Source: Singulisphaera sp. GP187 (GTDB taxonomy: Bacteria; Planctomycetota; Phycisphaerae; Phycisphaerales; SM1A02). From it: a DNA stretch of 64,000 nucleotides. Numbering within the stretch: the first letter of the stretch is position 1; each line of letters starts with the position of its first letter. The DNA lies in the NCBI GenBank assembly GCA_945868805.1, contig CAMBMO010000010.1, forward strand, positions 1 through 64,000. Direction: 5' to 3'. Made by a program: the position numbers and the translations under genes. Of this stretch, positions 18,787-26,991 are shown one piece after another. The notes under the pieces were generated by a model. The model was not told the DNA's origin. It did not search any database and saw nothing but the letters and a program-made list of their open reading frames with translations.

Positions 18787-19893
18787 ATGAGACCAGAATC
18801 GCTTTCGTTTCTTCATCGACTTCTTGACACCCCCAGCCCATCTGGATTTGAGGGCCCCGGGCAGAAACTTTGGCTCGAATATGTGAAGCCAATTTCGGGG
18901 CGAACATGGTCTGACGCATACGGCAATTGTTTCGCCGAGATTGCGCCAGCAGGAGCGAAGCGAACGGTTGCGGTCTGCGGTCATGCGGACGAAATCGGCT
19001 TGATGGTCAACTACATCGACTCGCAAGGATTTGTCTACTGCAAGTCGATCGGCGGAATCGACGCTGGATCGATCATCGGAAAACGTATCCAGTTTTGCTC
19101 GAGTGTCCCCGGATCGACGAAGCCCGTCATCGGTCTCGTGGGTGCGACGGCAATCCACTTGCAAGACAAGGAAGCGAGCGGAAAGGTTCGCAAGTTGCAC
19201 GAATTGTTCATCGATATCGGCGCGAAGGATGCCGCAACCGCCTTGGCAAAAGTTAACATTGGCGATCCTGGCGTCTTTCTTGATTCGAGCATGATGATGA
19301 CCGAGGAACTGATCGTGGCGCGCGCGCTCGACAACCGCATCGGCACGTTTGTCGCGGCAGAGACATTGCGACTGGTGGCTGAGCAGAAGGAAAATCTGAA
19401 GGTGCGTGTCGTCGCGGTCAGCACAGTCCAGGAAGAAGTCGGTTGCCACGGCGCGGCGATGATCGCGGAGAGCCTGCACCCAGACATCGCGCTCGTCACC
19501 GATGTCGGACATGCAACCGACAGTCCCGGCATTTCGCACGCACAACACGGGCAATTCAAGATGGGTGAAGGACCAAAGCTGGCCGTCGGTGGCGCGATGC
19601 ATCCTGGCGTGGTGGCGAGGCTGGTCTTGGCCGCAGCGGCGAAATCGATTCCGCTTCAGCGTGCCGCTACTCCTGGAAGAAGCGGAACCGATACTGACGC
19701 GATATTCCTGAGAGGTGGAGGGATCCCGAGCGGGCTGTTAAGTCTGCCGATTCGCTATATGCACACGACGGTCGAACTCGCGAGTATCCGAGATCTCAGG
19801 CAGATTTCCGAGGTCTATGCGGGAATGATCCTCGCGCTTGGGGCCGACGAAGTGATGACTTCGACGATGGAGTCATTCACATCTGCCGACTAG
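18787..19893 (+). CDS. M42-family metallo-aminopeptidase (glutamyl aminopeptidase type)
   Basis: This 368-aa cytoplasmic enzyme has the two-zinc M42 motifs in order: TPSPSGFEGPGQKLWLEY at 15-32, VCGHADEIGLMVNYID near 63-78 with metal-binding H66 and D68, ARALDNRIGTFVAAETL near 178-194, AVSTVQEEVGCHGAAMI near 208-224 with the catalytic glutamate pair, and VTDVGHATDSPG near 236-247. A late HTTVE near 326 supplies the last histidine. Members form dodecameric tetrahedral particles that trim peptides left by proteasome- or tricorn-type proteases. The TATTCT box lies nine bases upstream. Its stop codon TAG is the first part of the TAGACT box of the next gene. Confidence 0.92.
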   Translation: MRPESLSFLHRLLDTPSPSGFEGPGQKLWLEYVKPISGRTWSDAYGNCFAEIAPAGAKRTVAVCGHADEIGLMVNYIDSQGFVYCKSIGGIDAGSIIGKRIQFCSSVPGSTKPVIGLVGATAIHLQDKEASGKVRKLHELFIDIGAKDAATALAKVNIGDPGVFLDSSMMMTEELIVARALDNRIGTFVAAETLRLVAEQKENLKVRVVAVSTVQEEVGCHGAAMIAESLHPDIALVTDVGHATDSPGISHAQHGQFKMGEGPKLAVGGAMHPGVVARLVLAAAAKSIPLQRAATPGRSGTDTDAIFLRGGGIPSGLLSLPIRYMHTTVELASIRDLRQISEVYAGMILALGADEVMTSTMESFTSAD

Positions 19894-19896
19894 ACT
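19891..19896 (+). promoter_or_regulatory. Candidate -10 box TAGACT overlapping the M42 stop codon
   Basis: TAGACT ends 10 bases before the ATG at 19907 and shares its TAG with the stop codon of the upstream gene. The match could be partly by chance because of that stop codon. Confidence 0.3.
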
Positions 19897-19906
19897 TATC
19901 CACCCC

Positions 19907-20569
19907 ATGTTGAAGTTCGTTCATCAAGCCATCCGAGACATCCGGACAACGGGATCGTTCTTTCCGAGTTCACCGGTGCTCGCACGGGCGATGACGAATT
20001 CACTTCGAGCTCATCGGGGTGCAAAGCGGATCTTAGAGGTCGGACCTGGAACCGGACCTTTCACCGCGCAAATCCTCCGCGCATTGCGGGGGCACGACGC
20101 TCTGGACATCGTCGAACTGAATCCTATCTTTTGTGAACACCTCGAAGTGCGGCTCCTGCGCAAGTTTCGAGCGCATCACCCCGCCATTCCAGTTCGACTT
20201 CATTCGCAGGCGATCGAGCATGCCCCGCTTGAGGGCGAGTATGACTTTGTGATCTGCGGACTGCCATTCAATAATTTCCCGCTTGCGCTCACGCAGTCCA
20301 TTTTTCATCGACTCTTCGAGTTGATGCGCGACGGAGCGGAAATGACATATTTCGAATATGCGGGCGTTCGTCGCATGAAGGCTCCGTTCGTCGGATCAAG
20401 TGGGCGTGATCGGATCCGTCGCTTCGAGGCCTTCAAGAGCTCGACGGCGAAGTCGCACAAGGTGACCCGCGAATTGGTCGTGGCAAATCTTCCGCCGGCG
20501 CACGCGGTTCGGATCATCAAACGCAAGGGGGGCTTCGAACAATGTTTCGAATCAACGAAAACTTTCTGA
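19907..20569 (+). CDS. SAM-dependent methyltransferase (phospholipid N-methyltransferase/rRNA dimethylase-like)
   Basis: This 220-aa protein has an N-terminal TTGSFFPSSPVLARAMTNSL at 14-33, typical of PmtA-type phosphatidylethanolamine N-methyltransferases. The SAM-binding motif I RILEVGPGTGPFTAQILRAL is at 41-60, with an acidic motif II DIVELNPIF near 68-76 and FVICGLPFNNFPLALTQSI near 106-124. The overall relation is to the KsgA/Erm rRNA dimethylases, but the FFPSS motif favours the phospholipid type. Its 3' end overlaps the dapL start by 28 bases in another frame. Which substrate it methylates is unresolved: phospholipid headgroup is my first choice, a small molecule second. Confidence 0.78.
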   Translation: MLKFVHQAIRDIRTTGSFFPSSPVLARAMTNSLRAHRGAKRILEVGPGTGPFTAQILRALRGHDALDIVELNPIFCEHLEVRLLRKFRAHHPAIPVRLHSQAIEHAPLEGEYDFVICGLPFNNFPLALTQSIFHRLFELMRDGAEMTYFEYAGVRRMKAPFVGSSGRDRIRRFEAFKSSTAKSHKVTRELVVANLPPAHAVRIIKRKGGFEQCFESTKTF

Positions 20570-21792
20570 AGCTCTCCGCGGGCTATCTGTTTCCAGAAAT
20601 CGCTCGACGCGTGGCTGCGTACGCGAAAGAGAATCCAACGCTTGCGTCTCGAATCATTCGATGTGGCATTGGCGATGTCACCGAGCCACTCCCAGCTGCT
20701 GCGACCGATGCGATGCGAAAGGCTATCGACGACCTCGCCGGGCGCGAGAACTTTCGCGGGTACCCCCCGCCAAACGGGTACGACTTCGTTCGCGCGGCGA
20801 TCGCACAGGGAGACTTCCGATCGCGCGGTTGTGCCATCGACGATGACGAGATCTTTCTCAGTGATGGATCAAAGCCTGACGCGAGTGCGATCCTCGAAAT
20901 CCTCGGGACCGGCAATCGCGTGGCGATCACCGATCCCGTCTACCCGGTCTATGTCGACACGAATGTGATGGCGGGTAACTCGGGTTCACCGAGGACTGAC
21001 GGACGACACGAAGGATTCACCTATCTCCCCTGCACACTCGCGAATGGTTTCTCTCCAGAACTTCCGACCCAACCTGTCGATGTGATCCACCTCTGCTCGC
21101 CGAACAATCCAACTGGCGCGACGCTCGATCGCGACGCGCTGACTCGCTGGGTGGACTACGCACGCGAGCATCATGCACTCATCATGTTTGACGCTGCTTA
21201 CGAGGCATTCATCCGCGACGAATCGATCCCGCACTCGATATATGAAATTGACGGCGCGCGAGAGTGTGCCATTGAATTTCGGTCTCTTTCAAAAGTCGGC
21301 GGATTTACCGGCGTGCGTTGCGGGTACACCGTGATGCCGAAGGCGCTCCACGGCGCAGCGAGCGACGGGAGGAGCGTTGCTCTTCACGGACTCTGGATGC
21401 GACGGTGGTCAACCTGCTCCAACGGCGTCTCCTGGCCGGTGCAGTGCGCGGCGGCGGCGCTCTATTCGCCCGAAGGACGTGCGCAAACTCGTGCGCTTAC
21501 GGATTTCTATCTCGAGAACGCAAATTTGCTCGAATGTGCCTGCGAGTCGCTCGGACTGGCGGCGTCGGGCGCTCGAAATTCGCCCTATGTCTGGGCGGCG
21601 TGCCCAAAGGGTTTGTCGTCGTGGGATGCGTTCGACCTGCTCCTCAATGAAGCGCAAGTCGTGACGACGCCTGGTGCTGGTTTTGGAAAGTGCGGAGAGG
21701 GTTTCATTCGCATCAGCGCTTTCAATTCCAGGGCGAATGTGCAGGAAGTTGCACGACGGCTCACGGTGTTGGCGCCGAGCGCGACACGGTGA
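20542..21792 (+). CDS. dapL: LL-diaminopimelate aminotransferase
   Basis: This 416-aa class I/II PLP aminotransferase converts tetrahydrodipicolinate directly to LL-diaminopimelate for lysine and peptidoglycan. DapL hallmarks are MFRINENFLKLSAGYLFPEI at the start, RIIRCGIGDVTEPLPAAATD near 38-57, YPPPNGYDFVRAAIA near 74-88, IHLCSPNNPTGATLDRD near 184-200, and the PLP-lysine region SLSKVGGFTGVRCGYTVMP with K251. The length is normal for the family. Its ATG sits 28 bases inside the methyltransferase gene, so translation is likely coupled. The DapL route is typical of plants, chlamydiae and planctomycetes, which supports the proposed host group. Confidence 0.92.
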   Translation: MFRINENFLKLSAGYLFPEIARRVAAYAKENPTLASRIIRCGIGDVTEPLPAAATDAMRKAIDDLAGRENFRGYPPPNGYDFVRAAIAQGDFRSRGCAIDDDEIFLSDGSKPDASAILEILGTGNRVAITDPVYPVYVDTNVMAGNSGSPRTDGRHEGFTYLPCTLANGFSPELPTQPVDVIHLCSPNNPTGATLDRDALTRWVDYAREHHALIMFDAAYEAFIRDESIPHSIYEIDGARECAIEFRSLSKVGGFTGVRCGYTVMPKALHGAASDGRSVALHGLWMRRWSTCSNGVSWPVQCAAAALYSPEGRAQTRALTDFYLENANLLECACESLGLAASGARNSPYVWAACPKGLSSWDAFDLLLNEAQVVTTPGAGFGKCGEGFIRISAFNSRANVQEVARRLTVLAPSATR

Positions 21793-21854
21793 AGTTGGAC
21801 GACGGCTCGGCCCGATTCTCTCGATGAACCAGCGGATTGAGAGAGACTGACCAC

Positions 21855-23198
21855 ATGAGTTCCTCAGAGAATCAACATGATCGCTTTCGAGTCATCGGCG
21901 TCGTTGGCGCGACTGGAGTCATCGTCGCGGCGACGGTCGGGAGCGGAATCTTCTCGCTGACTGGAACATTCGGTGCCTCCGTAGGAACACCACGAAATCT
22001 GATCGCACCTTGGATCATCGGTGGAATCATCGCGCTGTGCGGAGGGCTTTCGCTTGCTGAACTTGGAGCGATGATTCCATGTTCGGGTGGCAGCATCGAA
22101 TTCGCGCGTCGTGCATTCGGGGCGACGATCGGATACCTCGTAGCGATCGTCACCCTTCTGGCGGGATACATCCTGTCGATCACGGTCATCGCGCTCTTCT
22201 TCGCCGGATTTATCGACGCGCTCGTCCCGACTGGACTTCCCGACTCCGCAGAAGCGGCGATTGCGATCGCCATCGCGTTTGGATCACAGATTGCGGGACT
22301 GCACGCGGGATTCAAGTTCAACACCGCACTCTCGATTCTCAAGGTTGCGTTCGTGGGGTTGTTCGTGGTGGCGGGACTCCTGGTGTCTGACAACGCGCGC
22401 ATCGCCTTACCATCATCGGTCGATCCATCCGTCGATCCAGGCCTCTTCTCCCCAGCCGTCGCAAGCGCGACGCTCGCGGTCAGCTTTGCCTATCTCGGAT
22501 GGTCCTCAGGAGCCGACATCGCCGGCGAGATCAAGAATCCTGGGCGAAACATTCCACGTGCGATGCTCTCGGCCATCGCGATCATTTTCGTGTTGTACAT
22601 CGGGGTCAACCTCGTGTACCTCCGCGCGATCGATCCTGCGGCGATGCTCGAACCCGATGGAAAGCCGATGAAGGCAATCGGTGCGGTCGCCGCGGAGGTG
22701 CTCTTCGGAAAATCCGTTGGAAGCGTGATCGCGATCGCGATAGCGATCTTGCTCTTTTCGACTCTTGTCCCGTCAATGATCGGCGCCGCGCGAATCATCG
22801 AGTCGATGGCGAGCTCGCGTGAAATCCCTGCGTGGATGGGCATTCGCCTTGCAAACGGCGTGCCGCTCCGTGGTCTCGTCGTCGCAGCTCTGGCAAGCAT
22901 CGCCGCGCTTGCAATCGGATCACTCAATGACATCCTCGAAATGCTGACTGTGCTCGTCAATGTTTTCTCCGCCCTGTCTGTTGGCGCGATCTTTGTGCTT
23001 CGCCGGACAATGCCCGATGCTCCCCGACCGTTTCGCGTGCCGTTCTACCCCGTCACGCCAATTCTTTATCTCGGACTTGCGGCCTGGAGCATCGTCGTTG
23101 GCGTGATGGCGAGCGGCCTGCGCGGATTGATCGCTTCAGCGATCGCAGTCGCTGTGTTGTTGTTGATTCGCCCGCTGCTCACCTTCGATCGCCGCTAG
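21855..23198 (+). CDS. APC-superfamily amino acid permease
   Basis: From the ATG at 21855 the product is 447 aa with about 12 TM segments. The first TM contains the substrate-binding GATGVIVAATVGSGIFSL near 18-35, a variant of the APC motif GxGIG; SFAYLGWSSGADIAGEIKNP near 207-226 is the TM6 region of basic-amino-acid and polyamine antiporters. It ends in an arginine-rich tail without extra domains. A GAGAG sequence 9 bases before the ATG could bind the ribosome; it also forms the right arm of a 6-base inverted repeat (TCTCTC 21817-21822, GAGAGA 21839-21844). Substrate is unknown; it converges with rlmE. Confidence 0.88.
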   Translation: MSSSENQHDRFRVIGVVGATGVIVAATVGSGIFSLTGTFGASVGTPRNLIAPWIIGGIIALCGGLSLAELGAMIPCSGGSIEFARRAFGATIGYLVAIVTLLAGYILSITVIALFFAGFIDALVPTGLPDSAEAAIAIAIAFGSQIAGLHAGFKFNTALSILKVAFVGLFVVAGLLVSDNARIALPSSVDPSVDPGLFSPAVASATLAVSFAYLGWSSGADIAGEIKNPGRNIPRAMLSAIAIIFVLYIGVNLVYLRAIDPAAMLEPDGKPMKAIGAVAAEVLFGKSVGSVIAIAIAILLFSTLVPSMIGAARIIESMASSREIPAWMGIRLANGVPLRGLVVAALASIAALAIGSLNDILEMLTVLVNVFSALSVGAIFVLRRTMPDAPRPFRVPFYPVTPILYLGLAAWSIVVGVMASGLRGLIASAIAVAVLLLIRPLLTFDRR

Positions 23199-23207
23199 TA
23201 CTGAGCG

Positions 23208-23846
23208 TCACTCGCCCCAACCGCCACGCTTCTTCGCACCGGTTATTGAAGCGCTCTCGATCGTGGCGCCCTTGTACCCCTGACCGACAATGAACATCTC
23301 GACGCTCTCACGGCGCGAGGATTCTGGCTTGACGCCTTTGACTTCCTTGAACAATTTCTCAGTTCTTCGAAGGAGCTCGGGATAGCCGCCACCCTCGTAG
23401 ACCTTCATCACCACGGCACCACCCTTCTTGAGCCAAACTGGCAACCGATCAAGAAGCGTGTTGCAGAGCGCGACCGATCGAATGCTGTCGCCCGATGCGT
23501 CTCCCGAAGTGTCTGGACCGATGTCGCTAATGACGGAGTCAAAAAATTCTCCACCAAACGAGTCGACGTCGAGTTCATTCAAATCCGCCTTCATCACACG
23601 AACATTTTCAGGAAACCCCTTGGTCTCAATCGCCTTCAAGTCGAAGGCGCAGACAAATCCAGTCTTTCCCACGCGTGCTGCCGCGACCTGTGTCCACGAC
23701 CCTGGCGCAGCTCCGACATCAAGAACGCGATCGCCTCTTCGTAGCACTTTGCGTCGGTCATCGATTTGGATCAACTTGAACGCGCTCCGAGCGCGATATC
23801 CCGCTTCTTTCGCTCGCCGAAACCAGACATCCTGTACTTCGCGCAT
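23208..23846 (-). CDS. rlmE: 23S rRNA 2'-O-ribose methyltransferase (RrmJ/FtsJ family)
   Basis: This 212-aa enzyme methylates the ribose of a uridine in the A-loop of 23S rRNA. It has a SAM-binding VLDVGAAPGSWTQVAA near 41-56 and the K-D-K-E catalytic set: K in ARSAFKLIQID near 24, D in ISDIGPDTSGD near 110, K in GGAVVMKVYEGG near 150, and E in SRRESVEMFIVG near 185. Length matches E. coli RlmE (209 aa). The ATG follows a TATTCT box by 10 bases. A 44-base gap separates it from the upstream esterase stop, so it is probably transcribed on its own. Confidence 0.92.
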   Translation of the reverse strand: MREVQDVWFRRAKEAGYRARSAFKLIQIDDRRKVLRRGDRVLDVGAAPGSWTQVAAARVGKTGFVCAFDLKAIETKGFPENVRVMKADLNELDVDSFGGEFFDSVISDIGPDTSGDASGDSIRSVALCNTLLDRLPVWLKKGGAVVMKVYEGGGYPELLRRTEKLFKEVKGVKPESSRRESVEMFIVGQGYKGATIESASITGAKKRGGWGE

Positions 23847-23856
23847 TGAACCCTAC

Positions 23857-23862
23857 AGAATA
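23857..23862 (-). promoter_or_regulatory. Candidate -10 box TATTCT for rlmE
   Basis: TATTCT on the minus strand ends 10 bases before the ATG at 23846, the same arrangement as other TANNCT boxes in this window. Confidence 0.4.
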
Positions 23863-23890
23863 GTCGCACGCCAACGTCGTCGGTCGGTCT

Positions 23891-25603
23891 TCACTCGTGG
23901 TTTCCGGATCGCTTCAGCCATGCACGCATTTCATCGTTGAAGCGCAGCTGCGCAATCGGAAAGACTGAATCGTGCGATGCTTTCGCAACGATGGCGATGT
24001 ATCCGGGGCCTGCGGGATACTCCATTCCGGCGATCGCGAGCTCGCGCGCATGTTCATCAATCGAGTCGCGAAGCCGTATTGCCGCGCGTTCCAGATAGAA
24101 CGAATCTCGCTCGCCCACGATCACTCGCACGCGCTCGACGAAGAGTTTTCCCCAACCATCCCAATCCCTGCGGATGCGCCGGGCGATATCGAAGTGACTC
24201 CACGATTCGACGGTCACTGGATCGATCGATCCAGTTCGTGGATCACACAGTCGGCGTGGCGTCGATGATCCCTCAGCGATCGGACTGAACATCGCTGCCC
24301 ACGCATCCCATTGCTCGCCCGAAGTACCTTGCGGCGAGATCGCCTGCTCCATACCGATCTCCTCGCGCACGAGCATCGGCACCAACTCGTGACTCGGCCC
24401 AACCGGCAACCGAAAGCTTGGACGATCAGATCCATCGTCGCCGACGAAAAGACTCTCGTCCTTGTAGAGGTCGCTCGTTTGGAATGCCGAGAAATCGAGC
24501 GGGTCTGGAGAGCTCGCGAAGGCGGCACCGAAGACGAGGGGATAGTTCAATGCGAGCCACACACTTGTCCACCCGCCCGAAGAGTGACCCGTCACGATTC
24601 GCGCGGATGGATCCCGAATGAGTCGGAAGCGATCCTCCAGATATGGAACGAGCTCGGAAACGAGGGCGGCCCCGCGCGGGCCGTTGGCGACGCTGTCGAC
24701 AAAGCCATGGTGTCCAAGGGCACTTTCGGGATCAAGAATCACATAGACAGCCTGAGGCCAAAGCGCAGTAAGTCCCGCGAGACTGGTGATTCTCGCCAAT
24801 TCTGTGGCATCGGTCCATCTGCCCCCGAATCCCGGAATGACATAAATGGTGGGCCAGACTCTGCGCTTTGCTTTGAGATCGTGATATCCCCGGGGAAAGA
24901 CCACGCCAGCTCGATGTGTGATCGGGCGGTTGGCCATCGCCGAGAGCGATGGACTCGAGATGTCGATCCATTCGAGGTTGTCAAGCTCGGACAAAGTCGG
25001 CGCTGGGATTTTTTCTGTGAGATCGAGCACGACAACATCCGAACGATCGCGTTGGAAGTCGACGGTCGTGACCTTGGAGATCAGGTTGCCTGCCGCAAGA
25101 TGTCCGCGCTCTACATTGCTCGAATCGAAGATCGCCTGTACCTGATACTCGCCATCGAAGAGTTCCGACCCACCCGGCCACCAGACGGCCAAGTCGTCAA
25201 TCGAAGTCGGCGCTCCGGGTGTCAGTTTGGCGACATCAGCCGAGCAGATCGGTTGCGGGTCGTCGAAGAAGGGACCGTCTGAGGGATCTCCTTGGACTCG
25301 ACTCTCTGTCGCTTTGAAGAAAAGGATCATCCGCCCCGATCGCGCCTTGGGATCAAGCAGGTCCGCGCTCTCAACGGGCAGTACGACCGTGATCACATCG
25401 CGGGGAAGCGCCACACCATCGTCCGCAGGTTTGATTCGGGGAGGCTTGTCGACTCGTTGAGGCGCCGGATCAACCGTCACGGGCGTTGCAGGAAGCGTCG
25501 ATGGCGACGCCGGAGCCACCGATGGTTGAGTCGCCGGCGACTGCCGAGGCGACTGCATCACGAGGATCTGAACAACCAGAAGTGAAGCAAGTCCAAATAA
25601 CAC
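23891..25603 (-). CDS. Exported alpha/beta-hydrolase, esterase D-like
   Basis: The 570-aa product starts at a GTG (25601-25603) with a membrane/signal segment, LFGLASLLVVQILVMQ. A Pro/Ser/Ala-rich stretch spans about 18-60, and a beta-rich N-terminal domain runs to about 200. The C-terminal hydrolase domain (PF00756-like) has THRAGVVFPRGYHDLK near 228 and the nucleophile elbow IVTGHSSGGWTSVW with S341. A late ASHDSVFP near 548 may supply the catalytic histidine. It is probably periplasmic or lipid-facing and cleaves an ester whose identity is unknown. TAGGAT ends six bases before the GTG, predicting a leaderless mRNA. It diverges from the DUF4097-like gene. Confidence 0.8.
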   Translation of the reverse strand: MLFGLASLLVVQILVMQSPRQSPATQPSVAPASPSTLPATPVTVDPAPQRVDKPPRIKPADDGVALPRDVITVVLPVESADLLDPKARSGRMILFFKATESRVQGDPSDGPFFDDPQPICSADVAKLTPGAPTSIDDLAVWWPGGSELFDGEYQVQAIFDSSNVERGHLAAGNLISKVTTVDFQRDRSDVVVLDLTEKIPAPTLSELDNLEWIDISSPSLSAMANRPITHRAGVVFPRGYHDLKAKRRVWPTIYVIPGFGGRWTDATELARITSLAGLTALWPQAVYVILDPESALGHHGFVDSVANGPRGAALVSELVPYLEDRFRLIRDPSARIVTGHSSGGWTSVWLALNYPLVFGAAFASSPDPLDFSAFQTSDLYKDESLFVGDDGSDRPSFRLPVGPSHELVPMLVREEIGMEQAISPQGTSGEQWDAWAAMFSPIAEGSSTPRRLCDPRTGSIDPVTVESWSHFDIARRIRRDWDGWGKLFVERVRVIVGERDSFYLERAAIRLRDSIDEHARELAIAGMEYPAGPGYIAIVAKASHDSVFPIAQLRFNDEMRAWLKRSGNHE

Positions 25604-25609
25604 GGTTCA

Positions 25610-25615
25610 ATCCTA
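25610..25615 (-). promoter_or_regulatory. Candidate -10 box TAGGAT for the esterase gene
   Basis: TAGGAT on the minus strand ends six bases before the GTG at 25603; it is one base off the TANNCT pattern. Confidence 0.3.
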
Positions 25616-25684
25616 GACAGCTTGGACAACCGAGGCTGCTTGCAAGGCGGTGATGAGGAGCGACCCTCGCGGCAATCGGAGCGT

Positions 25685-25690
25685 TAGACT
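25685..25690 (+). promoter_or_regulatory. Candidate -10 box TAGACT for the DUF4097-like gene
   Basis: TAGACT ends six bases before a GTG at 25697. This spacing is why I place the start there and not at the TTG three bases earlier. Confidence 0.45.
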
Positions 25691-25696
25691 CCATTG

Positions 25697-26551
25697 GTGC
25701 CAACCGTGACCAAGCGAACCAAGTCGATCACCTCCACCGCGATTGCCTCCTTGCTCGGCATCGCTGTGGCATCAGCGGTCAGCTGCACTGCGAGTCCAAG
25801 ACCCGGACTCGGCTATGGAGTCCTGCGCGCCTGGAACAAGACGGTCGGTGGTGAAGCGCAAAAAGAAAAATCGACTCCAGTGCACATGGAGGGCATAATG
25901 GATGTTGAAGTCGACAATTTTGCGGGCGACATCATTATCAATACGACAACACATCCTGAGAAGTGCGGCATTCAAGTTCTGCGCCGTGCGACGCAGGGGA
26001 CTGGGTATCGCTCCGAGGGAGATGCTTCGCTCGACCAGATCTTTATCAACTGGGAGATCGTGGATCGCGCAGATCGAAAGGCGCTCGTGATTCATTCCAC
26101 GACGAAGTACGAACTTCCGTGGTTTCAGGCGGCTGATATCGAAGTCACCGTGCCCGAACTTGGCGTTGCAATCGTGCGAAGTAGTCGCGGGCATGTGTAT
26201 GTGACACAATTCCAAGATGGAGTCGATATCGAGACGACCAACGGAGATGTGCGTGTCGCGACGAACACTCCGATTCGATCGCCTTCCACGATCTTGAATA
26301 AAGATGGATCGATCGACTGGCGTGTTCCTCCTCGGAGCGCCGGGAGCTATCAAATGGAGAGCATCAATGGCGAAGTTCAGGTTCGCGTTCGGGAAGGGTC
26401 CTGGCTCGCCACAGACACTCGCAATGACATGGACTCGAATTATGGAGTCTTGAACAAGGGCGCGAATCTGGTGATTCTGCGAACGGTCGGCGGCGACATT
26501 CAGATTTATGTCGGCAAGACGCCACTTGAAATGGGAACGTTTATCGACTGA
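25697..26551 (+). CDS. Exported DUF4097-like beta-repeat protein
   Basis: Starting at the GTG at 25697 the product is 284 aa. A signal segment (ITSTAIASLLGIAVASAVSC) ends at a cysteine in a poor lipobox, so lipidation is uncertain. The body is a run of short beta strands typical of DUF4097/adhesin-like beta-helices: DVEVDNFAGDIIINTTTHPE, VDIETTNGDVRVATNTPIR, YQMESINGEVQVRVREG, and ILRTVGGDIQIYVGKTPLE. No enzyme motif is present. Proteins of this kind are often found with envelope-stress genes, but none is adjacent. It converges with queF, and a nested inverted repeat (26574-26579 with 26604-26609) lies between the two stops. Confidence 0.65.
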   Translation: MPTVTKRTKSITSTAIASLLGIAVASAVSCTASPRPGLGYGVLRAWNKTVGGEAQKEKSTPVHMEGIMDVEVDNFAGDIIINTTTHPEKCGIQVLRRATQGTGYRSEGDASLDQIFINWEIVDRADRKALVIHSTTKYELPWFQAADIEVTVPELGVAIVRSSRGHVYVTQFQDGVDIETTNGDVRVATNTPIRSPSTILNKDGSIDWRVPPRSAGSYQMESINGEVQVRVREGSWLATDTRNDMDSNYGVLNKGANLVILRTVGGDIQIYVGKTPLEMGTFID

Positions 26552-26601
26552 CGCTTCGGCATCGATTCAACGAGCGGTTTCAACGAGAGTGGAATCTCGG
26601 C

Positions 26602-26982
26602 TCAACCGCGTGCCCACGCAGTTGGCACGACGCCTGAGCTTGCCAAGATGCGCGAACGGATCCCCCCGCGCCCGCGCCAATCGGTCACGATCTGAAGCCA
26701 CGACGGGCTCATCGCGTCGGCGAGATCTCGACAGATTCGACTGGTGACATCCTCGTAAAAGATCCCTTCATTACGAAAGGACTGGTAGTACAACTTAAGT
26801 GACTTCAGTTCGACGCAGACAGCACGAGGTTCGTACCGAAGCGTGATCGTGCCGAAATCTGGATGTCCCGTTTTCGGACAGACCGAAGTGAATTCCTCGT
26901 TGACATGCTCGATCAGAATCGCTGAGCGACCTGCGGAAGTCGAGGGCGCATCAAAGAATTCAAGAATTTCTAGGGTCGGCAT
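26602..26982 (-). CDS. queF: PreQ0 (7-cyano-7-deazaguanine) reductase
   Basis: This 126-aa enzyme reduces preQ0 to preQ1 with NADPH in queuosine biosynthesis. The single-domain QueF motifs are clear: EFTSVCPKTGHPDFGTI at 30-46, with nucleophile C35 and catalytic D42, then CVELKSLKLYYQSFRNEGIF at 56-75 with the substrate and NADPH loop. It is shorter than B. subtilis QueF (165 aa), lacking part of the N-terminal extension. Translation follows the fused endonuclease gene by nine bases, with a GAGGG ribosome site. No other queuosine gene is in the window. Confidence 0.92.
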   Translation of the reverse strand: MPTLEILEFFDAPSTSAGRSAILIEHVNEEFTSVCPKTGHPDFGTITLRYEPRAVCVELKSLKLYYQSFRNEGIFYEDVTSRICRDLADAMSPSWLQIVTDWRGRGGIRSRILASSGVVPTAWARG

Positions 26983-26991
26983 CGATGGCCC

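Noticed and set aside
24311-25282. 323-aa open frame antisense to the esterase
   Set aside because: No recognisable motif, no ribosome site, and the opposite strand has a clear hydrolase domain.
25600-25620. GGTTCAATCC resembling a tRNA T-loop
   Set aside because: No T-stem, acceptor or anticodon arm can be built around it; it lies in a promoter region between divergent genes.
26574-26609. Nested inverted repeat between the DUF4097-like gene and queF as a terminator
   Set aside because: Stems of six and four pairs but no T-run on either strand, so it may be incidental.
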